From Molossus alvarezi (lineage: Eukaryota; Chordata; Mammalia; Chiroptera; Molossidae): 64,000 nt of DNA. The first letter of the stretch is position 1, and the number at the start of each line of letters is the position of its first letter. The notes under the pieces were generated by a model that worked only from the letters and a program-made list of their open reading frames with translations, had not been told where the DNA came from and made no database searches. Shown piece after piece: positions 34,265-45,931 of this stretch. Position numbers and translations under genes: made by a program. The stretch is taken from positions 43,997,988-44,061,987 of the forward strand of contig CM073897.1 in assembly GCA_037176705.1 (NCBI GenBank). The letters run 5' to 3'.

Positions 34265-34520
34265 TTGTTTTGTTTTGTTTTGTTTTTTTAATCTTCACCG
34301 GAGGACATTTTTTGATATTTTGTTCAGATAGAGTGGGAGGGGGGAGAGAGAGAGAGAAACATCAATGTGAAAGGGACATATCGAGTAGTTGCCACCCACA
34401 CGACCCAACCAGGACCGGGGACAAACTGCAACCGAGGTACGTGCCCTTAGCAGGAACCGAACCCGGGTCTCTCCAGACCGCAGGCCAATGCTCTAACCGC
34501 TGAGCAAAACAGGCCAGGAC
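34265..34520 (-). repeat. Ves SINE (type A), minus strand, 16-bp TSD
   Basis: It runs from a TTTTG tail and 'cttcaccggaggac' to 'agcaaaacaggccaggac'. The TSD 'tgtattatttagtttt' is at 34249-34264 and 34521-34536. It splits the old L1. Confidence 0.95.
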
Positions 34521-35420
34521 TGTATTATTTAGTTTTATAACAAACTGTCAAACCATTTTTTCCAGAGTAGCTGTTCCCTTTTGCTTTCTCATCAGCAATG
34601 CATGAGTGATTCAGTTTCTCCATATCCTTGACATATTTGGTGGTGTTGCTGATTTTTATTTTAACCATTCTGGCAGGGATGTGGTGATATCATCTCATTG
34701 TGGTTTAAATTTGCATTTTACTGATGGTCAATGATGTTGAACATCTTTTCACAAGCGTGTTTGCCATCTGTATATCTTCTTCAGTGAAATGTCTGTTCAT
34801 GGTGGAATTTTTTGCCCGTTTTCTACTTGGGATATTTGTTCTTTTTACTGTTGAGATTTGAGAGTTCTTTATATATTCTAGATGCAAATCTTTTGTTCGA
34901 TATGTGGTTTCCAACTATTTTATTCCAGTCTGTATCTTGTCTTTTCATCATCTTCATGGGGTCATTCACAGAGCAAAAATTAAATTTTTAATTAGGTCTA
35001 GTTTATCAGTTTTTTTCTTTTATGAATTGGTCTTTTGACATCAAGTCTAAAAATCTCTTTGCCTAGCCTTTGATCTTGAAGATTTTATCTTTTTTTCCCC
35101 TGAAAGTTGTATGATTTTATGTGTTGCATTAAGTCTGTGATTTATTTTGAGTTAATTTTGTATAACATGAAGTTTGGATTAAGGTTATTTTTGTATTTGT
35201 TTTTGCTTATGTGCCACTTAATTTTTAATGGTTGGCCAACATTCTCTCCTTAGACAGAGATATCATAAATTACTTAAATAGCCACTCTATTGATGCCTCT
35301 TTAGATTATTTTCAATATTTTTGCTATTGAACAATAAATAAGCAATAAATATCCTTGTAGCTAAATTTTTACTTCCTCATAATTGTTTCCTAAGAAATAT
35401 ATTTCAAAAGTGGAATTACT
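34521..35420 (-). mobile_element. Old LINE-1 ORF2 fragment, minus strand (right part)
   Basis: The minus strand at 34705-34914 encodes 'MNRHFTEEDIQMANTLVKRC', an ORF2 C-terminal region, and sequence upstream to about 35200 ('gttaattttgtataacatga') is also L1 ORF2-like. Diverged and dead. The end past 35200 is uncertain. Confidence 0.75.
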
Positions 35421-35429
35421 GTGGCAATT

Positions 35430-36380
35430 TTCAGGGCATTGATTACATACTGGCAAACTGCTCTTCAGTAAAGCTTGTGCCAATGTTCTCTCTCTCAAGC
35501 TGGGCATGAGACAGCCTCGTTTCCCACCCCCTTCTCCAAGGAGGGCCCACCTCCCAGAAACAATATTAAAACAGTGCAAATGGCATCTCCCCAGTGTTTT
35601 CATTGTATTTCTTGGATTCCTAAAGGCAGTTTTGAAGGGCAGACATAGGGGATTCCGTGCTCCCATGTCTTTTCCTCCTTCCCCATCGGTGCCTTCCCAC
35701 TTACCTGTGCTCATCAGGCCAGGGGACCAGGATCAGAGTTGTTTAGGGTCCCTGGATGTATGGCCCTGAACAAATCATCCACCTCCTCGCTGAAGCTCGG
35801 CTTCCTCTTTTATAAGGAGAGCTAACGATGCCATCGTAGCTCCTCACAAGAGTTTTGTGAAGATCAAAGCATATCATGGATATGCAATTGCTTTGAAACA
35901 TCACATGCTGTTTAGATGACAGATAGGCCTTATTCATTTTATTATTACTTTTGGTTCCTTTTCTTTCATAGTTTCTGGCTACACTTTGCGTTTGTGTAAT
36001 TTGTTTCATGAGAGCCCCTGGCTAATTGTCAATGAAATAATGCCCCAATCCTCTCTTGGATCCAGATTAGATATAACAAAATAGGGGGCACCAGGAGTGG
36101 GTCACAGGGTTAAAGTACTAGCGTGGTACCAGTGCTGCCCAGGTAAAGCTGACATGGGGCCCTGGCCTGGGATATGTGCCCTGAACCCCAGCCTTGGGGA
36201 GTAGAGGAAGGAGCTTACACTACCCACAGCCTGGGCAGGGACTGCACTCTGCTCCATCTGCCATGAGCAGTGACTCATGAGACATTCTTGGGTTTACCTT
36301 GTGCTGAGCAGGGCTCCATGAGGGGCAGGAAGGAGACCGGGACAAGAAGGTCAGAGGATCCCAGTTCAAATCCAGACCCA
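35430..36380. other. Unassigned intergenic sequence
   Basis: Weak MIR-like phrases near 35760-35880 only. No supported exon or RNA gene. Confidence 0.4.
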
Positions 36381-36381
36381 C

Positions 36382-36622
36382 GTCCTGGCCGGTTTGGCTC
36401 AGCGGTTAGAGCGTCGGCCTGCGGTCCGGAGAGACCCGGGTTCGGTTCCCGCTAAGGGCACGTACCTTGGTTGCAGTTTGTCCCCAGCCCTGGTTGGGTC
36501 GTGTGGGTGGCAGCCACTCGATGTGTCGCTTTCACGTCGATGTTTCTCTCTCTCTCTCTTCCTCTCACTCTATCTGAACAAAATATCGAAAAATGTCCTC
36601 TGGTGAGGATAAAAAAAACAAA
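36382..36622 (+). repeat. Ves SINE (type A), plus strand
   Basis: It runs from 'gtcctggccggtttggctca' to 'tcctctggtgaggat' plus an A-tail. The flanks share 'cagacccac' at about 36373 and 36625. Confidence 0.94.
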
Positions 36623-37009
36623 ACAGACCCACTCAGCAGGGTGACCTTGAGCAGGTTACCCAAGAAGGGGGAAAATGAAGACTTGGGCCTAGAGGCCTTT
36701 GAGGAGCTCCCAACCCAGTCAGAACCTTGGCCAGGAGAACAACCAAGCAGTGCCGACTAGAAGTTGCTCCCAACTGACCCTGCTCAGAGGACTGGGGACT
36801 GGGCTGAAGCTTGGATGAAAGAGGCTGGACCACTGGCCTGTAGGACATCAAGTCCCTTCCAAGGTCCCCACCAAACCCCAGCCTGGGCTTCTGTGTGGGA
36901 GGAGCCAAGGAGGCTAACATCTAGAATTCTGTTTCTGCTTCTACAAGGTTAGCATTCTACTTTCCATTCTGTGAATTTCGCAGTTTATGGGCTCCAGTAT
37001 CAGACAGAC

Positions 37010-37115
37010 TTGCTTTTAAAATCTGGACTCTCTCACCTCGAGCAAATAACTTAATGTCTCTGAGTCTCACTTTTCTCATCTGTCAATCATCTTTCTGTAC
37101 AGTGAGAAGGAAATA
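37010..37115 (-). repeat. MIR-like core, minus strand
   Basis: 'gcaaataacttaatgtctct', 'gagtctcacttttctcatct' and 'gtcaat' match the reverse complement of the MIR core. Confidence 0.7.
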
Positions 37116-37119
37116 AGTC

Positions 37120-38115
37120 AATATATAAGCATTGACTTTGTTCAATTTTTAAAAACCACCAAAATAAATGTTAGTTTTAAAATGCTGTAAAATACAAAGA
37201 TTGGAATTTATTTTATCAGAGAGGAAGATGCAAAGGCAATGAAGTCCTTAGTGATTGCCAAAAACCACTGCTCATTCAGACTCTGCTTCTCTGAGTTTTC
37301 CCTTTGCTCTCAATCAGTGGGAACCACCCCTCCCACTCCACAAACCCCTGCTCGGGGCTGAGCTTCAACTCCAGGCACCGGCGGAAGAACAGGGGCAAAC
37401 GGGCCGAGAAAGAAAAGGGGCGTGCCGCAGGAGCGCCCTCTAGTGGGCACTTCGCTGTGACCGATCAGAGAGACCTGACTCCAAGCTCCGCCTGTAACTC
37501 AATTCTCAAAAGTTTTCCCAGTTTGGAACTCAAGCTACAGCCCCACCACAGCAGCCACTTGACTCCCAGTAGTTTAGTCCACAGGGAGACGCTGGGGCAT
37601 GGGCTGTGTTTGGTCGCCCTCTGGGTGCCCCGTGGCAAGGACTGTGGTGTCTTTCTGACAAACACAGGGCTTAGAAGCGTTTGTGTGGGCAGACTCCGAG
37701 CAAAGAGGCCTAAGGACTCACCGCTGGGCTGCCGTAATTCTTTGAGTCACCCCCTCAGTATCCTGTTGCCTTTGTCACAACGTTTTATTATTCTTGTCAT
37801 CTTTCTCACCCCCATCTCCTAGAGGATGGGCTCTCCACCAAATGATTTAGCTCCCTGCCAGGGCTAAACAAGTTCTTTGGGTAGGACCACCAGCCTAGCT
37901 ATTATATTTGTCCTCCCCCACCCCACTTTGTTCTGGAACCTGACTCACTCTGCAGCGGAATGGGAAGAGGACAGTTTGAAGTAGGGCTTCTGAGTACAAG
38001 GGCTTCTACCACCTACTCTGCACGTCATGCTCCCCATCTGTGCAATGGATTAGCGATCAGCTTTCCTCCTGACAGCTGTGAAGAGCAAACAAAGTGTGGG
38101 TATTAAATGGAAGGT
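37120..38115. other. Unassigned intergenic sequence
   Basis: About 1 kb without a supported gene. A slightly GC-richer patch (37360-37460) has a few CpGs but no recognisable exon. A MIR-like core lies near 38025-38100. Confidence 0.4.
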
Positions 38116-38127
38116 CCATGTGAACTG

Positions 38128-38394
38128 TGTTTTTATTTATTTATTTTTTTATCCTCACCCGAGGACATTTTCCATTTGTTTGTTCAGATAGAGTGGGAGG
38201 GAGAGAGAGGAAGAGAGAGAGAGAGAGAGAAACATCGATGTGAAAGGGACACATCGAGTGGCTGCCACCCACACAATCCCAACCAGGGCCGGGGACAAAC
38301 TGTAACTGAGGTATGTGCCCTTAGCGGGAACCGAACCCAGGACTCTCTGGACCGCAGGCTGATGCTCTAACCGCTGAGCCAAACCAGCCAGGGC
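38128..38394 (-). repeat. Ves SINE (type A), minus strand
   Basis: It runs from 'tttatcctcacccgagga' through a GA run to 'gccaaaccagccagggc'. The flanks share 'tgtgaact'. Confidence 0.93.
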
Positions 38395-38399
38395 TCTGT

Positions 38400-39020
38400 G
38401 TGAACTTTAAAGTCTAGGCCACATCTAATTATATAGTAGAACCATGTGGATATGTTTGGTTTTAAAGCCCGAAAACTACCACCACCAACCATCCATGGGC
38501 ACAGGCGCACACACACAAGGACGTTAAAAACGTATGTGTCATTGAATTAAAATTCGGGTACATTTGAAAAAGAAATGAGATTTCTGGACCTTTCTGGGGC
38601 TTGGCGAAGGCTTGTGCTCTGGGCCGTGCTGCAAGCAGCACAGAGCTGGCAATGGCTTCCCCAGGCTTTTTCATAGGGGTTCACAGGTCATAGGGGTTCA
38701 CAGGTTCTCCGAAGGAGCCTCACCATCTCCTAGGCTGACTCATCTTACAGCTGCGGCAGTAGGCTCAGAAAGGTAGGATCGCCCCTCCAGAGCCAGGAGC
38801 TGCTGTGGGGGTGGGGGAGGTGGGGTGGAGACTTAGTCACTGGGAGGAAGTCAGAGCAGAGGAAGGTCCCTGCCAAGGAACTGGAGAGGAGGAGGTGGAA
38901 TCTCACAGGGGACTCCTGCCCCATCCCAGCTTCAGACCTGTCAGTGCACACACCTGTTGGCGGAGGGAGAAAGGAGGGGCAGGGAAGGGAGGTTCCTACC
39001 ACAGAGGAACTGGAAGTCTC
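38400..39020. other. Unassigned intergenic sequence
   Basis: There is a small direct repeat, 'cataggggttcacaggt', at about 38672 and 38689. I see nothing else assignable. Confidence 0.4.
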
Positions 39021-39024
39021 AAGA

Positions 39025-39320
39025 CCTGGTTTCTATCATGAACTTGCTGTGCAGCCTTGGGAAAGGCACTTAAACTTCTTGGCCTTCATTTAACCGTCGG
39101 TGAAATGGATGTCACAGACTCATTTATTCATTTACCAGCTGGGTATTGACAACCAAGTGTTTGCCAGGCACTAGCCTGAAAGCTAGGGAGCCTCTGGGGA
39201 GCAAGGTAGGCACAGTTTTTGCCCTCGGTGTAAAGTAGAAGCCGGAAAAATCAACTGAAAATAAATGTGATGAGTGTGCCTGTGGAGGGAAGACAGGGCA
39301 CTGGGTTAGCACAAAGGCGG
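39025..39320. repeat. MIR core plus an old repeat
   Basis: 'gtgcagccttgggaaaggca' to 'cgtcggtgaaatgga' is a minus-strand MIR core. 'tttgccaggcactagcctga' onwards is a second old, plus-strand repeat. Confidence 0.55.
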
Positions 39321-39329
39321 CGCATCTAA

Positions 39330-40290
39330 CCTTGCCTGGGGAAAGATGGGGGGAGGTGGTCAGGGGCGCTTCCCAGAGGAGGTGGTACAGAGGCTGAGAC
39401 CGAAAGGATGAGTAGGAGGCAGTCAGGCTGGTGGGTGTGAGAACAGGGAAGCACTCATAGCCACCCCCCTTTCTGCTTTGAGGGTCACCTTCCTCCAGAA
39501 CATGCTTGCAAGGGGAGACTCTGTAGTCACTCCAGAGAGGTCTGCCAGGAATGGGAAATGCACCCATTCTGGTCCCCACCCTCTCTCACGTGTCTGCACA
39601 CGATGTCAGGTTTTACTGGAGGGCGGAGCAAGTCAAGGGAATTACAGTGTTTGTGTCTGTGTGGGGAGAGTATTTTTAAAGCTTGAGCTAAGTATGGCTT
39701 TGTCCACAGTCTGCGGGAAGCATCCAAACGCCCTGGGAGTGCCCTGGTCTCTGAGCAGCTCTCACCAGCACCCATCCAGTGACTGGCCTCACGCCAGCCT
39801 CAGCTCCCCTATGTAAATCCTGGGTCCGAGGAAAGCCCCCGAGGGAAGGAGGAGGCACCTTAGCAGGACAGTGGGTTTAGGTCTCTGCTCCTCCAGTTCC
39901 CTGCTGGGGCTGCAGGGAGAGACAAAGGGAAGTCCCAGAGTGAGGGAAGGTCTGTCTGGGGACCTGCAAGTCATTTGTCCGGGCTGGGGGAGGGGCCTCG
40001 GCAGGGAGTGACGCTGAAGGGAGCCGGGCCAAGCCTGCTGGGTGGCTGTGAGACAAACTATAACAAGAGACGAACTCATGGGCAGGTAGCACCTCATACA
40101 TTTTAAAACAGAGGACATGTGTTTCCTTTCAACTGGGCCTCTCTGCCCGGTCCCTGCGTACTGGCCATCTTCAAGGAGGCCCTGGTTGTCTGGCCCTGTC
40201 ATTTGGCATCTTCTTTACATTTTGAACTTTCAGCTGTTCACGCCCCAAGGCAAAGTTAGCAGTTCTTCTATCAGAGAAGCCGGAGTGGGT
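39330..40290. other. Unassigned intergenic sequence
   Basis: No supported repeat or gene. Long GC-rich open frames on the minus strand here (for example 39124-39579) show no family features. Confidence 0.4.
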
Positions 40291-40329
40291 GGAGCAGGGA
40301 GCCCAGGGCTGGGAGGACATGGAGCTGGT

Positions 40330-40765
40330 GGGTTTGGTTGTCTGCTGCTGTGTAAGAAGCCACTCCAAAGCCGAATGGCTCAGCACAATGGCCATCTCAT
40401 TCGCTCATGATTCTGCAGTCAGGGCTGGGATCGGCTGGTTGTGTCTTCTGCTGGTTTTGGCCTGGTCGCTCCTGTGCGTTAAGCTAGTGGGTCGGTCCGG
40501 GGTCTGAAATCTGTTGGATGCCAGATGGTTGAGCTTTTCTGTGTCCATATAGCCTTAGGTGAGTGGCTCTCACTAGCCCCTGCTCGTGACTGGCCTCATC
40601 CCAGGTTCTCCACGTGGTCTCACCAGACTCCTACATGGCAGCTCCCAAGATTGAAAGCTGCCAGTCCTTCTTAAACTTGGTCTAGAACTGGCTCAGAGCC
40701 ACTCTTGTGTTGGCTTGATTAAAGCAAATCACAGGCCTAGCCAGACTCAAGAGGAAGGTTCTACG
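40330..40765 (+). repeat. Ancient medium-reiteration repeat, family unresolved
   Basis: 'ctgctgctgtgtaagaagcc', 'cgctcatgattctgcagtca', 'cttcttaaacttggtctaga' and 'gattaaagcaaatcacaggc' follow a widespread mammalian repeat that I recognise but cannot name with confidence. Confidence 0.55.
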
Positions 40766-40781
40766 CAGGGTGATAAACCTT

Positions 40782-40795
40782 GGGGGGGGGGGGGG
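40782..40795. repeat. G14 homopolymer
   Basis: Fourteen consecutive G residues, followed after TA by a further GGGG. Confidence 0.85.
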
Positions 40796-40909
40796 TAGGG
40801 GTCACTGACAGCCACCAATAGAACAGGATATCACATTGGGTGGTGGAGAAGGCAGCTTATGTGAGCGATCCTATCTTTCAACCACCTTTTTCGTGGGTCT
40901 CACGGTCTC

Positions 40910-41167
40910 TAATTTTTTTTTTTCTTTTTTAATCCTCACCTGAGGACATTTTTCCATTTTTTGTTCTGATAGAGTGGGAGGGAGAGAGAGGAAGAGAGAG
41001 AGAGACATCAACATGAAAGGGACACATCGAGTGGTTGCCTCCTGCACAACCCTAACCGGAACTGGGGACAAACTGTAACCGAGGTACGTGCCCTTAGCGG
41101 GAACCGAACCCGGGTCTCTCCAGACCGCAGACCGACCCTCTAACCGCTGAGCCAAACCGGCCAGGGC
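40910..41167 (-). repeat. Ves SINE (type A), minus strand, 16-bp TSD
   Basis: It runs from the T-tail and 'aatcctcacctgaggac' to 'gccaaaccggccagggc'. The TSD is 'tgggtctcacggtctc' (40894-40909) against 'tgggtctcacagtctc' (41168-41183). Confidence 0.95.
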
Positions 41168-41189
41168 TGGGTCTCACAGTCTCATCCCT

Positions 41190-41795
41190 ACCGTCATATT
41201 CTTAACAACTGTCCTGCTAACATAGCACCTTAAAATCCTTTTTAGGGTATATCATATTTTGAGAAAGTGGCCAGGTACTCCTTGCTCCCCATTAGTTAGT
41301 GAATGAGGGACCTACTGCCATACACACATTTTTCTCCGTCCCCCAATCCCACTCTTGATGTCCTGGGCCCCTGCCTGTTTGGCAAGGACATCAGACAGCA
41401 ACCACAGCTTGAGCCTGAGTAGTGGTGGCATTTCAGCCCGGGCGAGGCTGCTGGGGAGAGTGGGCCGCAGGGAAGGTCTGCCCTGCACCTCAAACCGCAG
41501 CAGGCCGGCCATCCCATCTGACCGCCAGGCCTGCGGAGACCACCGTGAGGGGATTTCCTAAGCTCTGGGTCCTTACGGGTGTTGGGTCAGAAGGAAGCTG
41601 TAATGAGGAGACGATTTCGACCTGTACTGGGACAGAGGGCAGAAACCCTTTTCAGACAAATTTCCAAGCATAACAACTTGGATGAAGTCATCTGTCAAGA
41701 GCTGGTGCCACTGAGGAAACCCTGCCTGAGACTCTTTGAGTCACAGCATGCTTGTCAGTTTGACAAAAGAAAGAATTAAAAAATTTTTTTTCTAT
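41190..41795. other. Unassigned intergenic sequence
   Basis: No supported gene or repeat. Confidence 0.4.
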
Positions 41796-41799
41796 CACT

Positions 41800-42040
41800 T
41801 ATTATGTGGCACTTATTGTATGCCAGGCACCATTCTAAGTGTTTATGTGCACTGACTTATTTATATTCCCCACGACTCCGTGAGGCCGCCGCTGTCTCCT
41901 TGTACAGATGTGGAGGCTGAGGCTCGGAGAGGTGCAGGGGCTTACCCCAGGCCACTTAGCCACAAGCAGCAGAGAGCGGCTTTGAGCCCAGGCAGCCTCC
42001 CTTCGGAGCCTGTGTCTTAACCACAGGTTATGTTGCCTTA
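41800..42040 (+). repeat. MIR SINE
   Basis: 'cacttattgtatgccaggca', 'gtgcactgacttatttatat', 'gaggctgaggctcggagagg' and 'aggcagcctcccttcggag' occur in consensus order. Confidence 0.85.
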
Positions 42041-42044
42041 AGGA

Positions 42045-43640
42045 GCCCATGTGCTGTGCCCTAACCTCATTAGGGAATCTGGCTTTTTTCAGCCCAAAGG
42101 AGGGCTCTTTGTCAATTCTTTGCCTGAGCAGAAGGGCTGAGGCCACGAACCATCCAACTTTTTTTGGAAAGGTTGCTGCTTCTAAGAATCGTCTATTTAG
42201 AAAATTGTTTCAGGGTTGACACTTCTGTCCTCAAACCAGTTTCTTTTTCTCTGTGTTCCTGCATTGTGTATATAATAATTATATATACTTGCTATATATA
42301 CACATGTGTATATATCAAGAAACAGAAATGTATGTTGACATTTCTAATTCAGAATATTTTGACTGATGGGTATGTAAAAAGGTAATAATAGGTTGTGGAA
42401 TTAAACCGTAAACACAGGAAACTAACTCAAGAAAAATAATCCCTATAAACACAACTACTGGTACTTAAATAAATAAAAGAGAAGGGTAAACACAAGGCAT
42501 ATGACTTAGTTGGGCGGCTGTTTGCTGTTGCCAGATGTTGAGCTATGGACTGACTTACTGATGCACAGACCAGTGTTAGTATCTCTGTCTCCATCTGCCC
42601 CTCTCTGAAAGCCTATTGGCCATGGCAGTTTGGGGAAATCAGGGAGTGGTGTGGTAACACCCACGGAAGAAAACTCGTGGATATGAAAGAATCTAATTGG
42701 CTCCCTGAGCTACGGAGGGGTTGGGTTATACATGAATCCATAGGCTCTCACCTGCTGTCCTGACCAACACTGGGCATTTGTCCCTTCAGTCTCTGTAAAT
42801 GGTGTGTTTTAAGCACACCAGGGCTGGCTTCATGGACAGTGGGACCCTAGGAGGGCCCTGTCCTTGATTTAATATTCAGCTCTGGCCATCTTGAAATTCT
42901 TGATAATTTTTGAACAAGAAACCCCACATATTCATTTTATACTGGGTCCCACAAATTATGCAGCCAGTTCTGAAACAGAATCCTGGCCCCCTGCCATGCG
43001 ATCGTGGGCTGCTCCTCTCTGGGCCCTACTCTCCCCATCTGTGAAATGGGGACAGAAGGAGAAATACTTCCAATCTTTGGCTTTTTATGCTCTAGAATCT
43101 AGAATCAATGATCTAATTAGAGATATTTGGAGCTGCATAACTTCTCTAGTCTGTTTTCAACCAAAAAATAAATGGAATCCCAGTGTTGTTCGGTTTTTCA
43201 GAGCATCTCCGTCCTCTCTGACATGTGGGATGTGCACTGCTAGCCCAGCCACTGAGGCAAGACAGGCAAGAATGAGGGATGCGCCATCTGACAGACGAAG
43301 CCAGGCCCAGGCTGGTTTCCTCATCTGTATGTTGGCAGTAATCCTGACAACAGTTATCACGAAGAGGAAATGATACTATGTACGTGAAGTCTGGGAAATG
43401 TGCCCAATAAAAGGCAGCTGTTTTATTAACGAAATGCAAGGAAGTGTGTCACCTAGCCTGTGCCGCGATGGCAAACTGTCTGAGTTGTTTCGCCATCTCT
43501 AAAACTCAGCTGCCCATGTGCACTGAAGGCCTAGTACACGTCAGGCACACAGAGCAAAGACCCAGTGATTACTGATCTGCAGTTCTCAATTTTAAACTTT
43601 CATGAAGTTGTCCAGTTCGGAGTCAGTTGTCAAAATATGA
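42045..43640. other. Unassigned intergenic sequence
   Basis: Includes a TATATA-rich stretch (42268-42315) and a MIR-like core near 43000-43060 and 43310-43430. No supported gene. Confidence 0.4.
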
Positions 43641-43647
43641 GTCTATT

Positions 43648-43866
43648 CTGGCCGGTGTGGCTCAGTGGTTGAGCGTCGACCCATGCACCAGAAGGTCACC
43701 AGTTCGATTCCCAGTCAGGGCACATGCCCAGGTTATGGGCCCGATCCCCAGGGGCTGGCATGCAGGAGGCAGCCAATCGATGTTCTCGCTCATCGATGTT
43801 TCTATCTCTCTCCCTCTCACTTACTCTCTCTGTAAAAATCAATAAAGGAAAGAAAAATATTTTTTA
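43648..43866 (+). repeat. Ves-related SINE (type B)
   Basis: It runs from 'ctggccggtgtggctcagtg' through 'catgcaccagaaggtcacca' to 'gtaaaaatcaataaagg' plus tail. The flanks share 'atgagtcta'. Confidence 0.93.
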
Positions 43867-43929
43867 AATGAGTCTAAGACTACATGGTTCTGTGATGTAA
43901 TTTATGATCCTATGGTTGAATGAGGGAGT

Positions 43930-44340
43930 TCCAGAACAGGCACTTATGGAGTGTCTATTTTGTGCCAGGCACTGTACTCCATTCTTTTTGTTGTTGTTGT
44001 TGTTAATCCTCACCTGAGGATTTTTCATTGATTTTTAGATAGAGTGGAGGGAGGGAGGGAAGGAGAGAAGCATTGATGTGAGAGAGATACATCAATTGGT
44101 TGCCTCCCACAGGGGGATCAAATCTGCAACCCAGGTATGTGCCCTTGACTGGGAATCAAACCCTCGACTGCTGAGCCGAACATTCCAGGGCTGTACTGGA
44201 TTCTTTACAAATGTTACTTTGTTTACTCTTTATATAGTTCTGTGCAAGGAGACATTTTCATCCCCAATTTCCAGGCCCAGATAGGTAAAGTGACTTGGCC
44301 AAAGTCACACAACTGGTTTGTGATGGACCCAGGATGCTAA
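43930..44340 (+). repeat. MIR SINE split by a younger SINE
   Basis: The MIR text 'tgtgccaggcactgtactcc' stops at about 43985 and resumes after 44191 with 'ttacaaatgttactttgttt' through 'gtcacacaactggtttgtga'. The repeated 'ctgtactccattct' and 'ctgtactggattct' around the intruder are its TSD. Confidence 0.88.
43988..44191 (-). repeat. Bat SINE, minus strand, inserted in a MIR
   Basis: In plus orientation a (GTT)n tail is followed by 'aatcctcacctgaggatt', a GGGA tract, 'acatcaattggttgcctccc' and the head ending 'gccgaacattccaggg'. It is more diverged than the type-A copies. Confidence 0.88.
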
Positions 44341-44344
44341 CCCT

Positions 44345-45930
44345 TTTCTGTGAACTCCAAAACAAAATCTTTGCACTTCTTTCTATAATTCTGTAAGATG
44401 TTCATGGCCTGGTTCTTGGCCCCAGGATTCCAGGAGGGCGGAGTATGGCAGGATGAAAGCAGTCTGGCTAGGGGAAGGTGAGGCTGGCTGCACAAACTGC
44501 GCAGGTCCACTTTGGCCTTGCTCTGACTCGGCGCGCGCTACCACGAGGTGGCGCTGCGGGCTGAGAGCCTCCGGAGGGGCCTCAGGGATGCTGGATTCTC
44601 TGACCCGCTTCTGCTCTCCCTAAGTTAGGCGCGAGGCCAGGGCTGCGGCTGCCCAGTAATGACCTCACAGGAAAGAGGAACCTGCAGTGTGATGGCGTCC
44701 GCACCCACCCTCCCACTACAGCTGTGTCTCAGGGTGATGACCGGCCTCAGAGCTCCCTCTTCTCCTGCAGGAGCTCCAGCCTCCCCTCCCCTGCCTTCAA
44801 CAGTTTTGTCCCTATTTTTAAGACTCCAGTGTTCCATGCCCCTCCCCCCCAAGGGCTCCTTCAAGTAGGGCTTTGGAAGGGCCCAGACCCATTGGGTGAA
44901 AGCCCCAGGGATCTTCCCCCCACCCCTGCATTTTGAAGTCTCTCTAACCCTGGGGTATGCGGAAGGGGTGGAGAACCAACTGGAAGACTCTAAAGGCTGG
45001 GGTCTCACTCCGGCAACACCTCCTCCCATGCCTAGGCACCTTTTCATATTGACCATGGTGCCAGCCTTGGGCTCCTGGGTGTGTGTGTGGGTGGGTGCTG
45101 AGTGACAAGATGGGCAAGCTCCCCTCCCATACCCGTGGCCTGAATGTTCTGGGTTCTGTGCCACTCCTCCCAAGTGCCAGCACCTTCTTTCCAAGCCTGC
45201 TTGTCCTCAGCTGTGTGAAGAGCCTCCTCCGGGAAGTCTTCCTAATCCTACCACAGGGCTCTTGAAGCTCCCTGTGCTATTTAGTCAGGTGTCCTCTCTG
45301 TGCCTCCACCCCCACCCCCACCCCCTAGGGAACCAGGAACAGAGTCCCTTCGGGCAGAGATGGGGGTGGACCTATGGTGGGTGACGACGATGTTGGATAT
45401 TCTGCAGACCCTGGCCAGTTAGAAAGAGCTGGCTGACAGTAGAGCCACTCAGATGAGCTGGAAATGAGCTCCCCGCCACTGGAAGTGTACAGAGGAGTCA
45501 GGCTGCCAGTGCTGAAATGCCAGGAAGGAACAGAGTACTGTTGGGGCTCAGAGGAGGGAGGTGGAGAGGGACCTCGGGGAAAGCTTCTGAAGGAGGAGGC
45601 AGGATTTGGGTCTATTAGGATGGGAAGGAGTTGAGAGTCGGGATGAGGGCAAGGTCCCAGAGTAACAGCTTGAGCAAAGGCAGAGGCATGCACGTTCACG
45701 GAACTGGGCAGCAGGGAGAGGAGAGATAAGCAAGGTGGACAGGGTGTAAGCTGATGTGTAAGGTGCAACCTACCCTGAAGTAATCCCCCCATATCACCTC
45801 ACTCCCCCATCCTGGGAAGTTAGTGGGATTTTCAGGGAGAAAACACAGCCCAGAGAAGGGCTGGTCCTGATTCATCCTTGTGGCCCCAGGGCCCAGCGCA
45901 GGGAATGTGAGTGGACACTGGTCGAGTGAT
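44345..45930. other. Unassigned sequence downstream of TSKU
   Basis: No supported repeat or gene. A small CpG-bearing patch lies at about 44515-44560. A 190-codon minus-strand open frame at 44625-45194 is compositionally biased and lacks family features. Confidence 0.4.
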
Positions 45931-45931
45931 G

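Noticed and set aside
44625..45194. 190-codon minus-strand open frame
   Set aside because: It has no recognisable domain and G/C-biased composition, overlaps frames on the other strand, and lies downstream of the TSKU polyadenylation site.
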